From Gymnogyps californianus (lineage: Eukaryota > Chordata > Aves > Accipitriformes > Cathartidae), in contig NC_059500.1 in assembly GCF_018139145.2 (NCBI RefSeq), forward strand, positions 46,398,072-46,462,071: 64,000 bases of DNA. The letters are read 5' to 3'. This document shows, piece by piece, positions 23,325 to 36,060 of this stretch. The notes under the pieces were generated by a model, which saw nothing but the letters and a program-made list of their open reading frames with translations, ran no database searches and was not told where the DNA came from. Made by a program: the position numbers and the translations under genes. Position 1 is the stretch's first letter, and every line of letters begins with the position of its first letter.

Positions 23325-26300
23325 GTAAGTACCTACTTTTCTTAATATCATTTAATTTTTTTTCCAAAATGGACGAAAAAGCAAGGGTCCTCAGCAAAGT
23401 TCTTCTACTTTTGTCCCCAGAGACCTCTCAAATATGAGGATCAAAAAAGAAGGACTTAAAAAAAAAAATTACTTCCCACATTTATCTCTGCACAATTCTT
23501 ACAATAATTTTCTCTATTTTCAACAAGCATCATACCTACATAATGGCCCGTTACTTCATTTTTAAGAGTTCAACCAAGTTTGTTTTATATGCAGAATCTC
23601 ACAGATAGCAAAAAACCTGTTTTGAGAGCGACTAAACTTACTTTAAATTCAAATACACTAAAGCAGAGATAAAGGTATGGTAAAATATAAAACATATGCA
23701 GCTGTGTATGGCATTCTTTTGATTTGCATCCATTACAAACAGAATTAGAAAATTAATTCACTCCAAAGAATAGTTCTTATATCTATGAACAGAAAGTTAT
23801 TACAGAAATTGTTTCAGAATGTTAATCTATTTGTCAAAAGGAACAGGTATTGACTACGATGGTATGGCACACGATGCCATGATACACTTGGAACTGGAAA
23901 GAAATTAATTTCTTGTGTCTGACCCACTTGTGTATAGGACAGAGCCTAAGAGTGAGAAAATGCTCCCTTTATCTTCTCTTACAGGAACGGTCAGCCTTCG
24001 TGGGATTCAGGGCTGACCCAGATTTTATTCTGGGTTGTACTAAATTGTTTTTGAAAGTGCACCCTGCCTATCCCAGTAGGTAAGAATCACTAAGATTCGT
24101 CTGTATTGCCTCTTGTTTTCTACATTGGACTCGTGCAAAAAGCTAGGAAAGAGATACAATAAGTTATTAAAAGATTCCCACAGGAGCTGAAGAAACCATG
24201 AAAGAAATTCAAAGCCTGGATGAACCCTGAAGCACAGGATCCAAACCAGTCTTTATTCTGATCTATTTTACCCTGATGACAGTGCATTAATTTGAGTGGG
24301 AATATATAATTACCCATGGTTTTAAATAAATACGATAAAATAAGCAAGTTTGCCTGACAGTCAAATCCATGTGTTTGTTTTCCAAAATAAGTATGGCTAG
24401 AAAAACTGAGCCAAATCCTGCTTTGGTTTTGATATAAATTCCAAAGCATAGATCTAGTTGAAGGAAAGAGAGCATATTCCACATTTCAGACATGTTTGGC
24501 CACTTTTCAATCATGCAAGCTCACATTAGGATTAGTCCTGCTGTTAGTTTAGGGATCTTGTTCCTATTCCTAGGCAGAATAAATTATACATATAGCCTTT
24601 AAACTGATTTCATACTTGAGTATTTCAGTGAACGGAACAAGTTTCTGAATCTTGCTGATGTCTGCTTAGGGATTGAGATTTGCAGGATTTGGCACTACCG
24701 CAGGGACTATTTTCCTTCTAGTATTCCTTTGCTGCAGATCGAGCCCAGCCAATCCACCATGAACAATATCAGGTCTTATTGCAAGTACCCAAACCAGCCA
24801 GACTGAGAGGGTAGCCAGTTGGTAATGAGTAGGTTGTTTAACTAGAGTGGTCAGGGACTGCAGAGTGAGAAAGCAATGATGGCAATCCCTCAAGGGATTT
24901 TGTGAGGTTTATGGATGACAGTTTACTCTGTAAAGACCCTTACACTTCTACAGAAGCCCAGCGTGTGGTCATTAATGCCGTGTCCACCCAGATCACCTGG
25001 CAGAGTAGAATGGATGCAGACTGAGGTATGTTACTGCCTTTTCAAAGTGAAAAGTGAAAGGAAAATTTAGTGCAAGAATGTATTGTTTAGGTAACATGAA
25101 CCCTGGGTGTGTCATCTTCTATATGAAATTGCTTTGTATGCAGCACTCTGTTCACCTGCAATTGCGCTGTAGGGAGTGCTTGTGGGGGAGAGGCCTATCC
25201 TGATCTTTTCTTAATGGGGTCAGCTACCAACCTGGGAAACAGCCTTCTGAGAAGTATCATCCTGCTGTACTTTTATCCCAGCATGCAGGGGCAACACACC
25301 ACTCTCACCTTCCCCAGGGCAGCAACAGCAGCTGTACGGATCCAAGCTTGGCGACCATTGTACAGGAGGTACATCTCTCATGCATTGTCAAAGCTCCTTG
25401 CACAGAGCTCTCACAAATGCAAGAAGAAAGTAAACAAGGAGAAAGTGCTGTAGCAGATGAAAAATGACTATATTCTTACAAATTCTCAACACTGATGAAG
25501 ATGAATATCTGTTGTACAGAGCATCTGAAATTGTGAATGGACCATTGAATGGTGGCAGAGGGTCATGCTGTTAACATGGCAGGACTGCTAATACAGGAAG
25601 AACTTCAGCGCAGGGAAAGCATTCACAAGTGAGCTTGACACAAAACCGACTTAGACAATGATCAACAGAAAAGTGCAGAACAGGAGAGCTCCTGAACCCA
25701 AGAGTTAAGCCAAGAGTTGTTGCCTGTGTTTACAGGTGCTTCTCCTTTCTCTTTTTCTCTGGAAAGCAATTCAGGTTTGGAAAGCTGAACTACCAGTTCA
25801 GTAAAGCAATCCATCCTGGAGGTAAACTCTATCCTCTGGCAGGTTTTGAGCCTTAAGAGCTCACAGAGGGCTTTTCTATCTTTTCTATCGTGGCCTTCCT
25901 TATTTGTGTTGGCTCTATTGGTGGACCTCCTAAGCCTTAATCACTGTTGCCTCTCTCTTGGCCAGAGAGATTGCTCTCAGCACTCAAGGGTGTCTCTCAG
26001 CTGAGTCATGGACTTTCATGCTACACTGCAGACATTTTGATGCTATCTTCTTGACTAACGCCACAAAGATGTGAGACACGTCTTGCACAAGACTTGTCCG
26101 ATCTCTGCCATGTAAGCAAGCTATCCCAGCCAGTGTCAGATCCGAGTCCCTGTGTCACCTCTACACTGACTTCACTGCACTGCATTGGTTTCACACTCCT
26201 GATTTAGGAATCTGTTGAACTGAAACCTTAACTGACAAGAAAAAATTTTCAGCTGCTGTTTGACCAGCTGCATCTTAGTCATGAAACATGGGTTCAGTGC

Positions 26301-29300
26301 TCTGTCAAGGTAAGGAAGAACCCAGACTTGGGTTTCCCGTTTTCCAGGATGTTGCTTACCTACAGTGCACTGTACAACACTTACAGGAGTAGCAGTACAG
26401 ATGGTAAGAGGTTGGGAAGTCCAAAGAAAACCTCATTTACTATCTACAGTTGCTGTGGCTTGTTCACACATCCACAAGAGACAGGAGAGTCAAATTACAA
26501 GTCCTGTCAGATTACTTTATGATAGCCACTAATGGCCACTTGTTGTAGTGTAAAAGAGGTCTTGCTTTGGACTGGAAGTAATAAAGTACTGTTAGCTGCA
26601 TTTCTTACTGTTAGCTGCAGCTTGCTTTCTCTCAGAGTGTAAGCTTACAGCCACAGGCAATCCAGATGCTTCTGTTTCATTTCAAGAACTCCAGAAACAG
26701 TAATTGCAACTACTCCACTGAACAAATGAAAAAGAGTTTGATAAAAAATGTGTAAAATACAGACCTCCCTCACTCTTCAAATGCAACCAAAGCCTGGAGT
26801 TACTTAGAGATACAAGCCAACAGAAGAGCAGGAGGTTAGGAGTACCAAAGTAGGCTGACTTAAGTACTCTGTTTCCCATCAGCATCCATCTTGTGCCCAC
26901 GGGTTCTGCCATTACTCCACAAGGAGGTGCTTGGGAAGCGGTGGGCTGCCCAATGTGGTCTTCAGTAGCAGAGGTGGACTGAAGATGGGCTTCAAGACTG
27001 GATGCATGGAACATGGAGAGACATGAGATGGAGGGATATCATAAGCACCTGTCACTAACCCCACTCAAATAGCTGCTGGGGTGTGCAGCTGTCTTAAACA
27101 GGATGGTTGCTTACTTTGGGATATCACATGTTCACTCTGCTAGGCCTTTACTTCTTATGACCTTTATCAGTATCTCTGGTTTCATTCATGTGTACTAAAA
27201 GATCTTTGGATCCAAACCCCACACTGTAAGTAAGGGCAGGTGAGGGATTCATTGCAAAAGTGCACTAATGCTCTGAACTAAGCTAAACGACTATATAGGT
27301 ATCCAAGGAGGCGTCAGCTGTGCAAGGTCCAAACAAAGAGCAGCAGGGACACACAATGGTAGAATTACAAAAAGTCAAACAGCAGCAGCATTTTTGATGC
27401 AGTGCTAGGTACCCTCAAGCTGGTTCTACCCTGTTGGAGAACCTCAGCCTTCTGCTTCCCCTTCCTTTGCCAACTAGCAAGGATAATCAGATCTGGTACC
27501 CTCCTCAGGAAATACAGCTACTAAAAACCAGAAATCTTGTCACTGAGAATTCAAAAGGCCTATGAATAGAATCCACCAGGGGTAGAGGAGGACCAGTGAC
27601 ACCTCACCCCTAGAGGAAGGAAGAAATTTGAGGATGTCTTAATCATGTAGCTGGAGAATAAATAGAAATTGCCACATCTAGCAAAAATACAGGCTATTTG
27701 CAAAAAATCCTCTTGCAAAAATTCAAGCCATTCTTTGAAAAATATAGCCTGCCTGCCTATTTAGCTATCAGGTAGGAGTTTATATGGGTCTAGGAGATCT
27801 TTTATTTCTTCCTCAGGTTTCATCTAGTTTCCATCTACCCTTCTATAAACTTCAAAAACAAAATCTTCAACAGATTTTTAGTATGTAATTTTTCTTTTTT
27901 TCCACCATCATATGTTGTAAAGAGTATTAAACTCTCTCTTTATCTATACATTTGATGATAAAGTAAAACAAAAAAACCCAGGCTGGAATGTTTTCTAGAA
28001 AGCAATGGGCTATGAATTGTTGATTAAAGAAACAGATTGGGTATTTAGCTCTTCCACATTTGCTGGCAATTTTGTTGATAAATATGCCCATTATCAATCT
28101 AGTTCCTGGAATATCCCCATACACTTTAAATGGAGAGTTTAATATATGTAAAAAAAAATAATCTTGTATTGCATTGTTATGCAAGATGAAGAAAGAGTGA
28201 GGAAAAATACTGGAAACAAAATGGAATCTGATATATTTTAAGCAGATCAACAGTGTTTGAGTCTTCCTTATCCCCTTGGAAGTGCTCAGAAAAATCATAG
28301 TAGGTTCCACCCTGAACAAATTTAAACTCTACTCTTAGAATAATAAATTGTCAAGAGAATAAGCATTTAAGTGAGTGGAGGGGCAATGCTAGGTTAAACA
28401 CATATTTTGCACAACTACACTTTGGAAGCCTCTGTGGTAATAATCAGCTATTCTGATTACTTTAAAGCTATTTCAACTAACTATTTTGTTCTCCATTTAT
28501 TTTTTGTAGGTGTTGGTAAATAACACATTGTAGAGTTGGAGGTTGCAGGTCACCGGTTATCCGCCAAGGTTTCTTATACTTTTTAGCTGTTACACCTCAG
28601 CCATGACATCAGCACCACAGATCCATGACGGTATACAACAATATAACAGTGCCAGGTAGGAGTGAAGAGAATTACCATTGGTAACAAGCAGCACACGCAG
28701 GCAGTACAGCCATCTAAACCTGCTAAGAAGCAGGTGCATTACTCTACAAACACTTTCATAACATAGCTATAACACTGCTGTTAGCTGAGTTAGCTTCTTC
28801 AGAGATTGCTAGGAAATCTGTGCAAACCTGAGAATTAAAGTACACTGAAACAAGTGTGGGCACTCTTACTGTTACAAGAAGAACACTGTATAGGAGTATA
28901 CAAACCAGAGAAAAAGAAATCTGCTTTGCTTTTTGCACAGGCCAATGAGGCTCTGTCCTTTTTACTCTTTAGTTACTTTAGCCTCTGGCTGTTATCTATA
29001 TCTGTTTTATCAGCAGCAGAAATTTGCTAGTGACTGGTATAACTACCAAAAAGATACTAATGCCACATGATGTCTCCTCAGCAGGCCAATTACCCCACAA
29101 CTTTAGAGTTCAGTGCTGTTGATAGTAGTCTGAAAGCCACATCAGAAGACTTCTCAAGCAAAATGCTTTAGCCATCACAAATCTATTTGCGGGTGCAATA
29201 TTTGCTGACTTTACCAGAACATTCTTATTTCACAATGATGCTACTTACAGAAATAGACATGCAGAGCAGAAAGACCAAAAGTAACCTCACTATACTTGTC

Positions 29301-30116
29301 GCGAAATAAAGCTTGCAAATACAGCTATGGTACTCACTTTAGCTCTGCTTCCTGTGCTGGTTATATGCTTATACTGGGAGCAATGGCAGAATATTCTCAT
29401 GTTACAGAAGTAAAGAATCATATCAACTTTACACAGGTAGTCAAAGTTTGCATCAGCAAGGACAGCTAGCTTCCCAGGCCTCCCTTCAGCTGCATTTCAA
29501 ACTCCGCAGTCCTGTATATCACAGGGAGACAGGGTTTAGCTGTAATTCCACTTACCTTCACATGGAGTAGCTATCATTCAGGTCCTTTTTGTATGATAGC
29601 TGCAGGCTGTTGTTGATCTTAATAAGAAGGAACTTCACAACAGTAAAAACAACCCCTCCTTTACCAATTTTCTAGCCTTCTTCAAGTCATAGCCTTCCCA
29701 TTTATCAAGCTGACTCAAGCCCCATTTACTCAGTTGAGTGGGCCTCTTAGGTGCCCAAAACTTAGGCAATTTAGTTCCAGCTTGCAAAGAGTTAAAGGGA
29801 TCCTATTGCACACACGTACAATTTACCTAGCTGATGTTGCCCCCCATGAGAAACCAAGGAAAAGAGCTAGAAATTAAACAATAACAAAGCTGAGTCTTCA
29901 TTTTCAGGAAGACCAGAACTGTATGCAGCACAGGACAAGGGCAGCAACTCCCCAAGCAGCTGGCTGCAAACAGGGTGTAAAAGAACTGCCTGTGAGGGAT
30001 GCTCTGCTGCTAGGTATCCAAGGCCAGAGGGTATAATTAAAATGTATACGAGTCTAAAAACATTTTGAAATGTAGATTCCTGACAATTACATCATATAAA
30101 TTCAGATTCAGTTCAA

Positions 30117-30226
30117 TCAATAGCCTGGAAGCTTGAGTTTATAGCCCTGTTCTGGAATAAATAGGAGCTCTGACTGCACAAGATTTGCAGGATATTGCTG
30201 TTCATTAGTGACACTGCTGTTTATTA
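30117..30226 (-). other. Exon-like segment with strong splice acceptor (unproven)
   Basis: On the minus strand a long pyrimidine-rich tract ends in ATCTTTACAG, giving a good acceptor whose first exonic base would be 30226. The following frame is open for about 36 codons (INSSVTNEQQYPANLVQSEL then FIPEQGYKLKLPGY) and stops at 30117-30119. The amino-acid composition is not that of low-complexity noise. I recognise no family and see no AATAAA downstream. Such acceptor-plus-ORF combinations arise by chance many times in 64 kb, so this is only a candidate. Confidence 0.15.
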
Positions 30227-30809
30227 CTGTAAAGATTTTTAAAAAAATGAGGAAGGGAAAAGAATAGTATGCTGATCCTTTTGTCACTGAACAGTATCTA
30301 AGTGTCCAACAAGTACCTAAGTATCCCAATCGTATCAAAGTAACTTTACCAGATGTTAAAAGAAAGGAAAATTTTGTTCATCAATTACTAGTTTTTGTAT
30401 AAACATCCAGCAAGGACTTATATCTTCAATGAGCTACCGCTGCTATATCTAACCCCCAGCCCTTTTGTAATCTTCTGCAGTATTTGTTGTTAGAAGACAT
30501 TGCTTGGAAATGCATATCTTTTCTAACTGGTTCGTATTCAGAGAAAGACAGTAGCACTAGACCGAGAATTTAAAATTACTTCTTCCTTAGTGTGGAAAAA
30601 CAAACCTGAAATCAACAAAATTATATTCTCATTACAATCTGTCAGCATGTGGGTATGCTATGAACCGTACTAAAAACATGAGACATATTTAAGTGCAATT
30701 CTGCTTAATAGAAGACAAAGACTTATGCATGTGGAAAACTTACCTAGCTACTGAAGATTATCAGTAACTATTACTTTTACAGCTTTTTTGACATATTTTT
30801 CACAGAAAG

Positions 30810-30836
30810 CAAACAAAAAACAAACAAACAAAAAAT
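30810..30836. repeat. CAAA-type simple repeat
   Basis: An imperfect run of CAAA units with an A6 interruption. Confidence 0.75.
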
Positions 30837-31002
30837 ACAAATAAGTGTGGAGGAAAAACATCAGGAAAAATGTTGTCAAATCAGAGCTGGAGCCGTTGAT
30901 TTATCTAAACGTTGCACAATGTTTTTAAGATGGGCTTAAAATTAAAGGCAAGAGACTGAGCATCAATCTAAGCTCAATGTTTCTGTGATCACTTTCAATG
31001 AA

Positions 31003-31113
31003 CGTTTGAACGCCTTTGTAGCTAATAAGCAGGTGCAAGAGTTTCCATGTCACAAAGTCCAAAATATTTGCATCCTCTTCAGATAGATAGGAATCAAACT
31101 GAAAAATTGAAAT
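31003..31113 (-). other. Exon-like segment with splice acceptor (unproven)
   Basis: A minus-strand acceptor (pyrimidine-rich tract ending CTTCTGTTCCAG) precedes a frame reading QFDSYLSEEDANILDFV, TWKLLHLLISYKGVQTFIE. A weak donor AAA|GTGATC would leave phase 1, which is compatible with the segment at 30117-30226 on the same strand. Without the donor the frame runs on to a stop at 30925. I recognise no protein family. Confidence is low because the donor is poor and chance matches are common. Confidence 0.15.
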
Positions 31114-31527
31114 CTGGAACAGAAGCATGAAAAAAAGAAGATGTGAAAGTTTTCAAGAGATAGTGTTTCAACTGAAACCAAAAGAACCAGAAAGATTTGT
31201 ATCAAATTAAAGCTGATTAGCGCTATATTTCTTCATAAAGGCACGCTTTTCATTGAGAATTGCAGTTCAGAAGCCTTTGTCCTTTCTTTATGGGCCAGGT
31301 ACACTGGAACAGATTCCATCTTCAGTAACCAGGGCCACAAGACTAGACAACACAGTCAGGGGGAACTCCCACTGCCTTTATCAATAACAGAAATACTATT
31401 TTAAGCGGCACAGTCTGTAGGAGAGCTGGGTCTCAGACACGGTTGCCACAAGGGAGTGAACAAAAATGAAATCCCACCTGCGCTGAGACCATGTGTAGCA
31501 ACATATCAGGAATAATTATTAAAAAGA

Positions 31528-31649
31528 CTATATATACTTAAATATGTGTATGTGTAGAGATGTATATGTATATGTGTTTATACACATATGTATACATACA
31601 TGTATAGGTGTATATACACACACGTGTACATACACGTATATCTATATGC
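31528..31649. repeat. Alternating purine-pyrimidine (TG/TA/CA) tract
   Basis: About 120 bp of almost continuous TA, TG and CA dinucleotides, including an inverted repeat TATGTG at 31571-31576 against CACATA at 31583-31588 and an E-box-like CACGTG at 31621-31626. The composition changes from TG-rich on the left to CA-rich on the right, so the two halves can pair. Confidence 0.8.
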
Positions 31650-34600
31650 ACTAATCTACTTCAAATGAAACATTTTCTGCAATTTCTTTCAATGACAAAT
31701 TGCTATTTATTGAGAACCCTACGACAAGAATTACTTACTGATATAAAGCACCTAACAATTTTCACTAGCTGAACATCTATTTAAGTGTTTGTTCATGGAG
31801 ATTGTACACATCAGGACGATTTCTGCGTGCAGCATACAAAATTGCATGCCCCTGCTTAGAAAGTCTTGAATGGACGAAGGACTTTTAGAAACATTCAAAG
31901 GTAACTCACTTCTGATTTGAAGTCTGTAAAAATACATTGCACCTATGTTTGCAAAACATTGTGCGTATATTGAAAGATATCATACCATCATTCTCTCAAG
32001 TAATTTTGCAACTGGTTTTCTAGTCTTTAAATTCATGAGCCATTGCTGCACTCACAAACCAAATCAGGACTGGGAAGAGTGGAAGTCATCCTTGACAAAT
32101 CTATGAAACACTCTGCGACAGACAGCCCCAAATTGTAAGGATGTTTAACATGTACCCACAGGAAGAGCAGATGGGTTCAGGGGGTTTAGACACACATCTA
32201 AGGAATGTTTGGCCAACTGGGGAGAAGATCACCACAATGTAAAGGCAATGAAAGAAAGCAGCTTGCAACTCTGCCTGATCTCTGTGATCTGTGGATGTAG
32301 CTAGATAGCTTCTGACAGAAAGACAACAGGGCCAGGCAGAAGTCAGGCAGAGACCTTATGTGGTGGTGTAGAACCACTTTATGCATATTGTCATCTCCAG
32401 AGGCCTCAGGAAATCATCAGACAAAAAGAAACACTGGAGCTCTGATACCTAGTTGGTTGAATTTCGTGGGTAATGTTCCTGCTGTCTAGATAAGCATTGA
32501 AGAGGTCAGACTCCGGCTGACCCATGTGAAGGAAAAATAGCCAGCACTTTCATGAACTAAGTTAATCTTCACTGAAGAACTGTCTGCAGGTTGCCAGTTT
32601 ATATAATCTTCCTGCAATGCAAATTAGCTGGAAACATGCCTTGCTAGCTCACAGGATGCAACATGTGTTAATGCAAATCTTCCTGATCCTTTAATGAAAT
32701 TGTAAAACAAGCCTTGTATGTTATAGAGGGTTTCTGCAGAAGGATTTCTGTACAGGCTGTAGGAACTATTTCCCTCCATATGAAGTGAGAGAGCAGTTGA
32801 TCTGCAAACTGAGAAGCTGCAGAGTGGTATCACAGGAAACTTCTAATCCTTTTGGGAACCTTCTCATCTGGATTTAGATAATAGGATAAATAAACTTAAA
32901 CAGAAATTAGAGAAGCAGAACTTGTAAATGATGGGTTAACAGCTACCTACATATTTGCCGGACTCTGAGTGGAGTGTCTCAGTGGCCAAACTGTGGGTTA
33001 GCAGTGAAACCCTGAGCCTTATTTTGTGATCTTTGAAAAATTTAGGTGAAGATTTTCAAGTGAAGAATTACAAACACTTCAGAATTTCAAGAACTGACTC
33101 TTGTGTAATATAAGAAAGCTGAAAAGTCGTGTTTGTTGTTCAGATTGCCTACATGTGATATCATGTACCCTACTTGATTAAGCTTTCAGCAAACTCCCCA
33201 GAACATCAGTGTATCTCGAATTTAAACGCTACATGAGCTGTTTATTATAGAAGTACACACAGGCTAACTATTTCAGGCAGATACTAGAGAGCACAGTGGC
33301 TGAGGTTCTTTTCAGATACAATTTCTGTACTATTACTTCATAAGTTCGTGAGATTTCAGGTTTTTTCCATTATCTCTTAAATTTGTACTTTCATTGTCCA
33401 TACCCACAAACTGAGAATAAAAAAAAAACTCTATTAATTTTTTAGACTTCATTATCAACTTCAATCTCTTATTGCTTATGACACAAGGCAGTATGAAGTA
33501 ATACTCCTGTGGAAACTAAATAGAACAAATATATGTTCATATTGTTACTTTCACCCTGGGACAATGTCTTGAAGCCAAGTGACAGAAGAGGAGGACCCTA
33601 CAGTATGAGGAGAAAAAAGGTTAATTTTTCCCCACTTGTGTTTTACTGACTAGTGAAACTCGCTTAGCCAGTGTTATAACCCATTTAATATCCAGGACTT
33701 CATTTCAAATGCACAGACAGCTTGCAGGTGAAAACAGAAGGTTTAAGCAAGATTAATAATTAATGCATCCAACAGGAAAGGGTCCAGGTAGTCTGAGGTC
33801 AGTCTTTGGTCGGTCACACCACTTTGCCTTCAGGCTCACCAGCCAGCTCATTCGAGCTGGAGCAGCAGGGTGACCCTGAAGGATACATACACCATTGGAT
33901 ATATCACTGTAGCACACAAACACACCACTCATCAAAAGGAAGCAAAGGGAACCATGCAACAGCTATCTCAAGGGGTAGGTCACGCTGAACCGATGGACGT
34001 AATTTGCTTTTGTACAGGTTGGACAAGAAATCAATTGGTCAGCTATGGAGTCCTCCTACCTAATTCCCGTATCTCTCTCCCACCTCTCTGGCTCTGAGAG
34101 AAATGGCTCACAATTTTCTTAAAACATATCTTGTAAGCTTGAGCTGACCTCAAGTCACTCAGATGCTGCCCTGTCTTAAGCAGCTTTCACCATTCTTTTA
34201 TGCTACTGCTGAGCATGGGCAGTTTTAAAGAATAAAAGGTCTAATGGGTTAGAGGAGTCCAAGCAAAAATGTCCCAGCAGTGCAGGAAGCACCTGGGGAA
34301 GGTGGTCAGTCATGCTGAACAGAGCAAGCTAGATGGGGTCTCAAGCATGTTCTTCTTCAGCAAGAAGACTATTAAACTGAGGTCCAGCTCTGTAATATGA
34401 GGTAACCTTCAGTCAAAGGGTAACATGGATATGAATCACTAAAGTGTGGTACTCAGGCAGAATTTGCCCACAGACGTTTCTAATGACTGAGAACCACTTT
34501 TTTTTCAGAAGCTCCCATCAATCCTGCATTGCTAGCTTAAGATCTGTAGGCTTGATAGCAGAAGTGTCAAACACCAGCATCTCCCACTGACAAGGAAATG

Positions 34601-35480
34601 GGACAGAGTGAAAGGGAAAGGCAGGTGTTAACACTATGGCTCAAGAGAAGTGTCTTAAAGTAGAATCCAAAAGCGGAGGCTCCCCAGACATTGGCTGTAT
34701 TTGAAAATAAAATCTGCAATGACTCCCTTTAGCATTTATCTTTTTGCACAGACTTCAACAGGTTCCTGAGAAAAAAGTAGAAGGGAAGAGAATTTCACAC
34801 TCGAAGGCCTAAGGCACAGGGACATGCAGTAAGTACTTGGTATGCACCAGCACTCATCCTGGCACACACAGAATGAAACAAAGAGGTACAATCAGTAATA
34901 TATTTATGCAGCCAACAGGAAACACAGGAACAGGTCACCTGCCACTGACAGGGAAGACATACATGGCCAAGTTCCAGGCATAATGGGCCTCCCAGAGATA
35001 GATTTGTACCATGTGGGACCCACAACAAGGAAGAATGCGTAAGGTGGCACAAACCTGTTTTCAAGAATCATGTCTCTTCTCCCTCCCTCTGACACAGAAA
35101 AGCAAAAAGGAACATGTAATCTATGGTAAGATGAAAATTTAGTGGACATGACCTGATATAATTTTTGTTCACAGAAGAAAGAGTAGAATAATGAGGCAAC
35201 TGTTTCTCTAGTAGGTCCAGAAAGGATACCATAAGATTTTAAATGCAAGAAATGTGCAACCTACTTCAAAAGACTAATCCTACCTCAGGACTTAATATTA
35301 AATTGCAGCTAACAGTTTAAGAAGGGCATCTGCCCTGCAAAGGACTGTATTAAGATTTGATACAATTGATACATACACATTTACATTTTAAATTATGCTT
35401 GTAAAGCTAGTACTGGAAAAAATTAATTTAGAATCACCGATCTTGCTAAAAATCCCTATGAAAGTGAAAGCCATGCAAGG

Positions 35481-36060
35481 TGTCCTGGTTTCAGCTGGGA
35501 CAGAGTTAACTCTCTTCTTAGTAGCTGGTACAGTGCTGGGTTTTGGATTTAGTATGAGAATAATGTTGATAACACTCTGATGTTTTAGTTGTTGCTAAGT
35601 AGCGCTTATCTTAAGCCAAGGACTTTTCAGTTTCCCATGCTCTGCCAGCAAGCAGGTGTGCAAGAAGCTGGGAGGGAGCATAGCCGGGGCAGCTGCCCTG
35701 AACTAGCCAAAGGGATATTCCATACCATAGAACGTCATGCCCAGTATATAAACAGGGGGGAGTTGGCCAGGAGGGGCAGATCGCTGCTCAGGCATCGGTC
35801 AGTGGGTGGTGAGCAATTGCATTGTGCATCATTTGTCTTTTCTTGGGTATTATTTCTTTTATTGTTGTATTCCTTTTCATTCTATTATTATTATTATTAG
35901 TTAGTAGTGTATTTTATTTTTACTTTAGTTATTAAACGGTTCTTATCTCAACCCACGAGTTTTACTCTTTTTTTCCTTTTCTCCTCCCCACCCCACTGGG
36001 AGGGGGGAGGGGGAAGCGGCTGTGTGGTGCTTAGTTGCTGGCTGGGGTTAAACCATGACA
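35481..36060 (+). mobile_element. Solo LTR of an avian endogenous retrovirus (copy 1)
   Basis: A 580-bp element starts TGTCCTGGTTTCAGCTGGGA and ends AACCATGACA, the TG...CA boundaries of an LTR. A TATA box (TATATAAA) lies at 35745-35752 and a polyadenylation signal ATTAAA at 35931-35936, about 180 bp later, as expected of U3-R-U5 order on the plus strand. An ATT microsatellite sits between them. The flanks are CAAGG on the left and AAAGG on the right: a 5-bp target duplication with one mismatch. No primer-binding site or retroviral gene follows, so it is a solo LTR. It is about 92% identical to the copy at 39901 over the first 340 bp by eye. Five-base duplications would suit an ERVL-type integrase, but that is inference. 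Small open frames here are not genes. Confidence 0.9.

Larger units (their letters stand above)
22799..35480. other. Long unique region with no recognised gene or transposon
   Basis: About 12.7 kb hold only small-scale structure: an 84-bp tandem duplication (23162-23324), a CTGTTAGCTGCA doublet near 26588-26620, a CAAA run (30810-30836), an alternating purine-pyrimidine tract (31528-31649) and exon-like segments at 30.1-31.1 kb on the minus strand. The longest open frame (27927-28319 minus, 130 codons) is rich in F, I and Y as expected of AT-rich random sequence and matches nothing I know. Confidence 0.5.

Noticed and set aside
27927..28319. 130-codon minus-strand frame
   Set aside because: High F, I and Y content fits AT-rich chance sequence. 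No signal peptide or domain pattern, no splice support.
31752..31937. Minus-strand exon-like segment after TTTTTACAG
   Set aside because: The open frame has no donor in a phase matching the next candidate exon, and a perfect GTGAGT only 14 bases after the acceptor would make an implausible microexon.
32624..32833. 69-codon minus-strand frame with protein-like composition
   Set aside because: The acceptor is ordinary, the possible donor has a poor exonic base and its phase does not fit neighbouring candidates.
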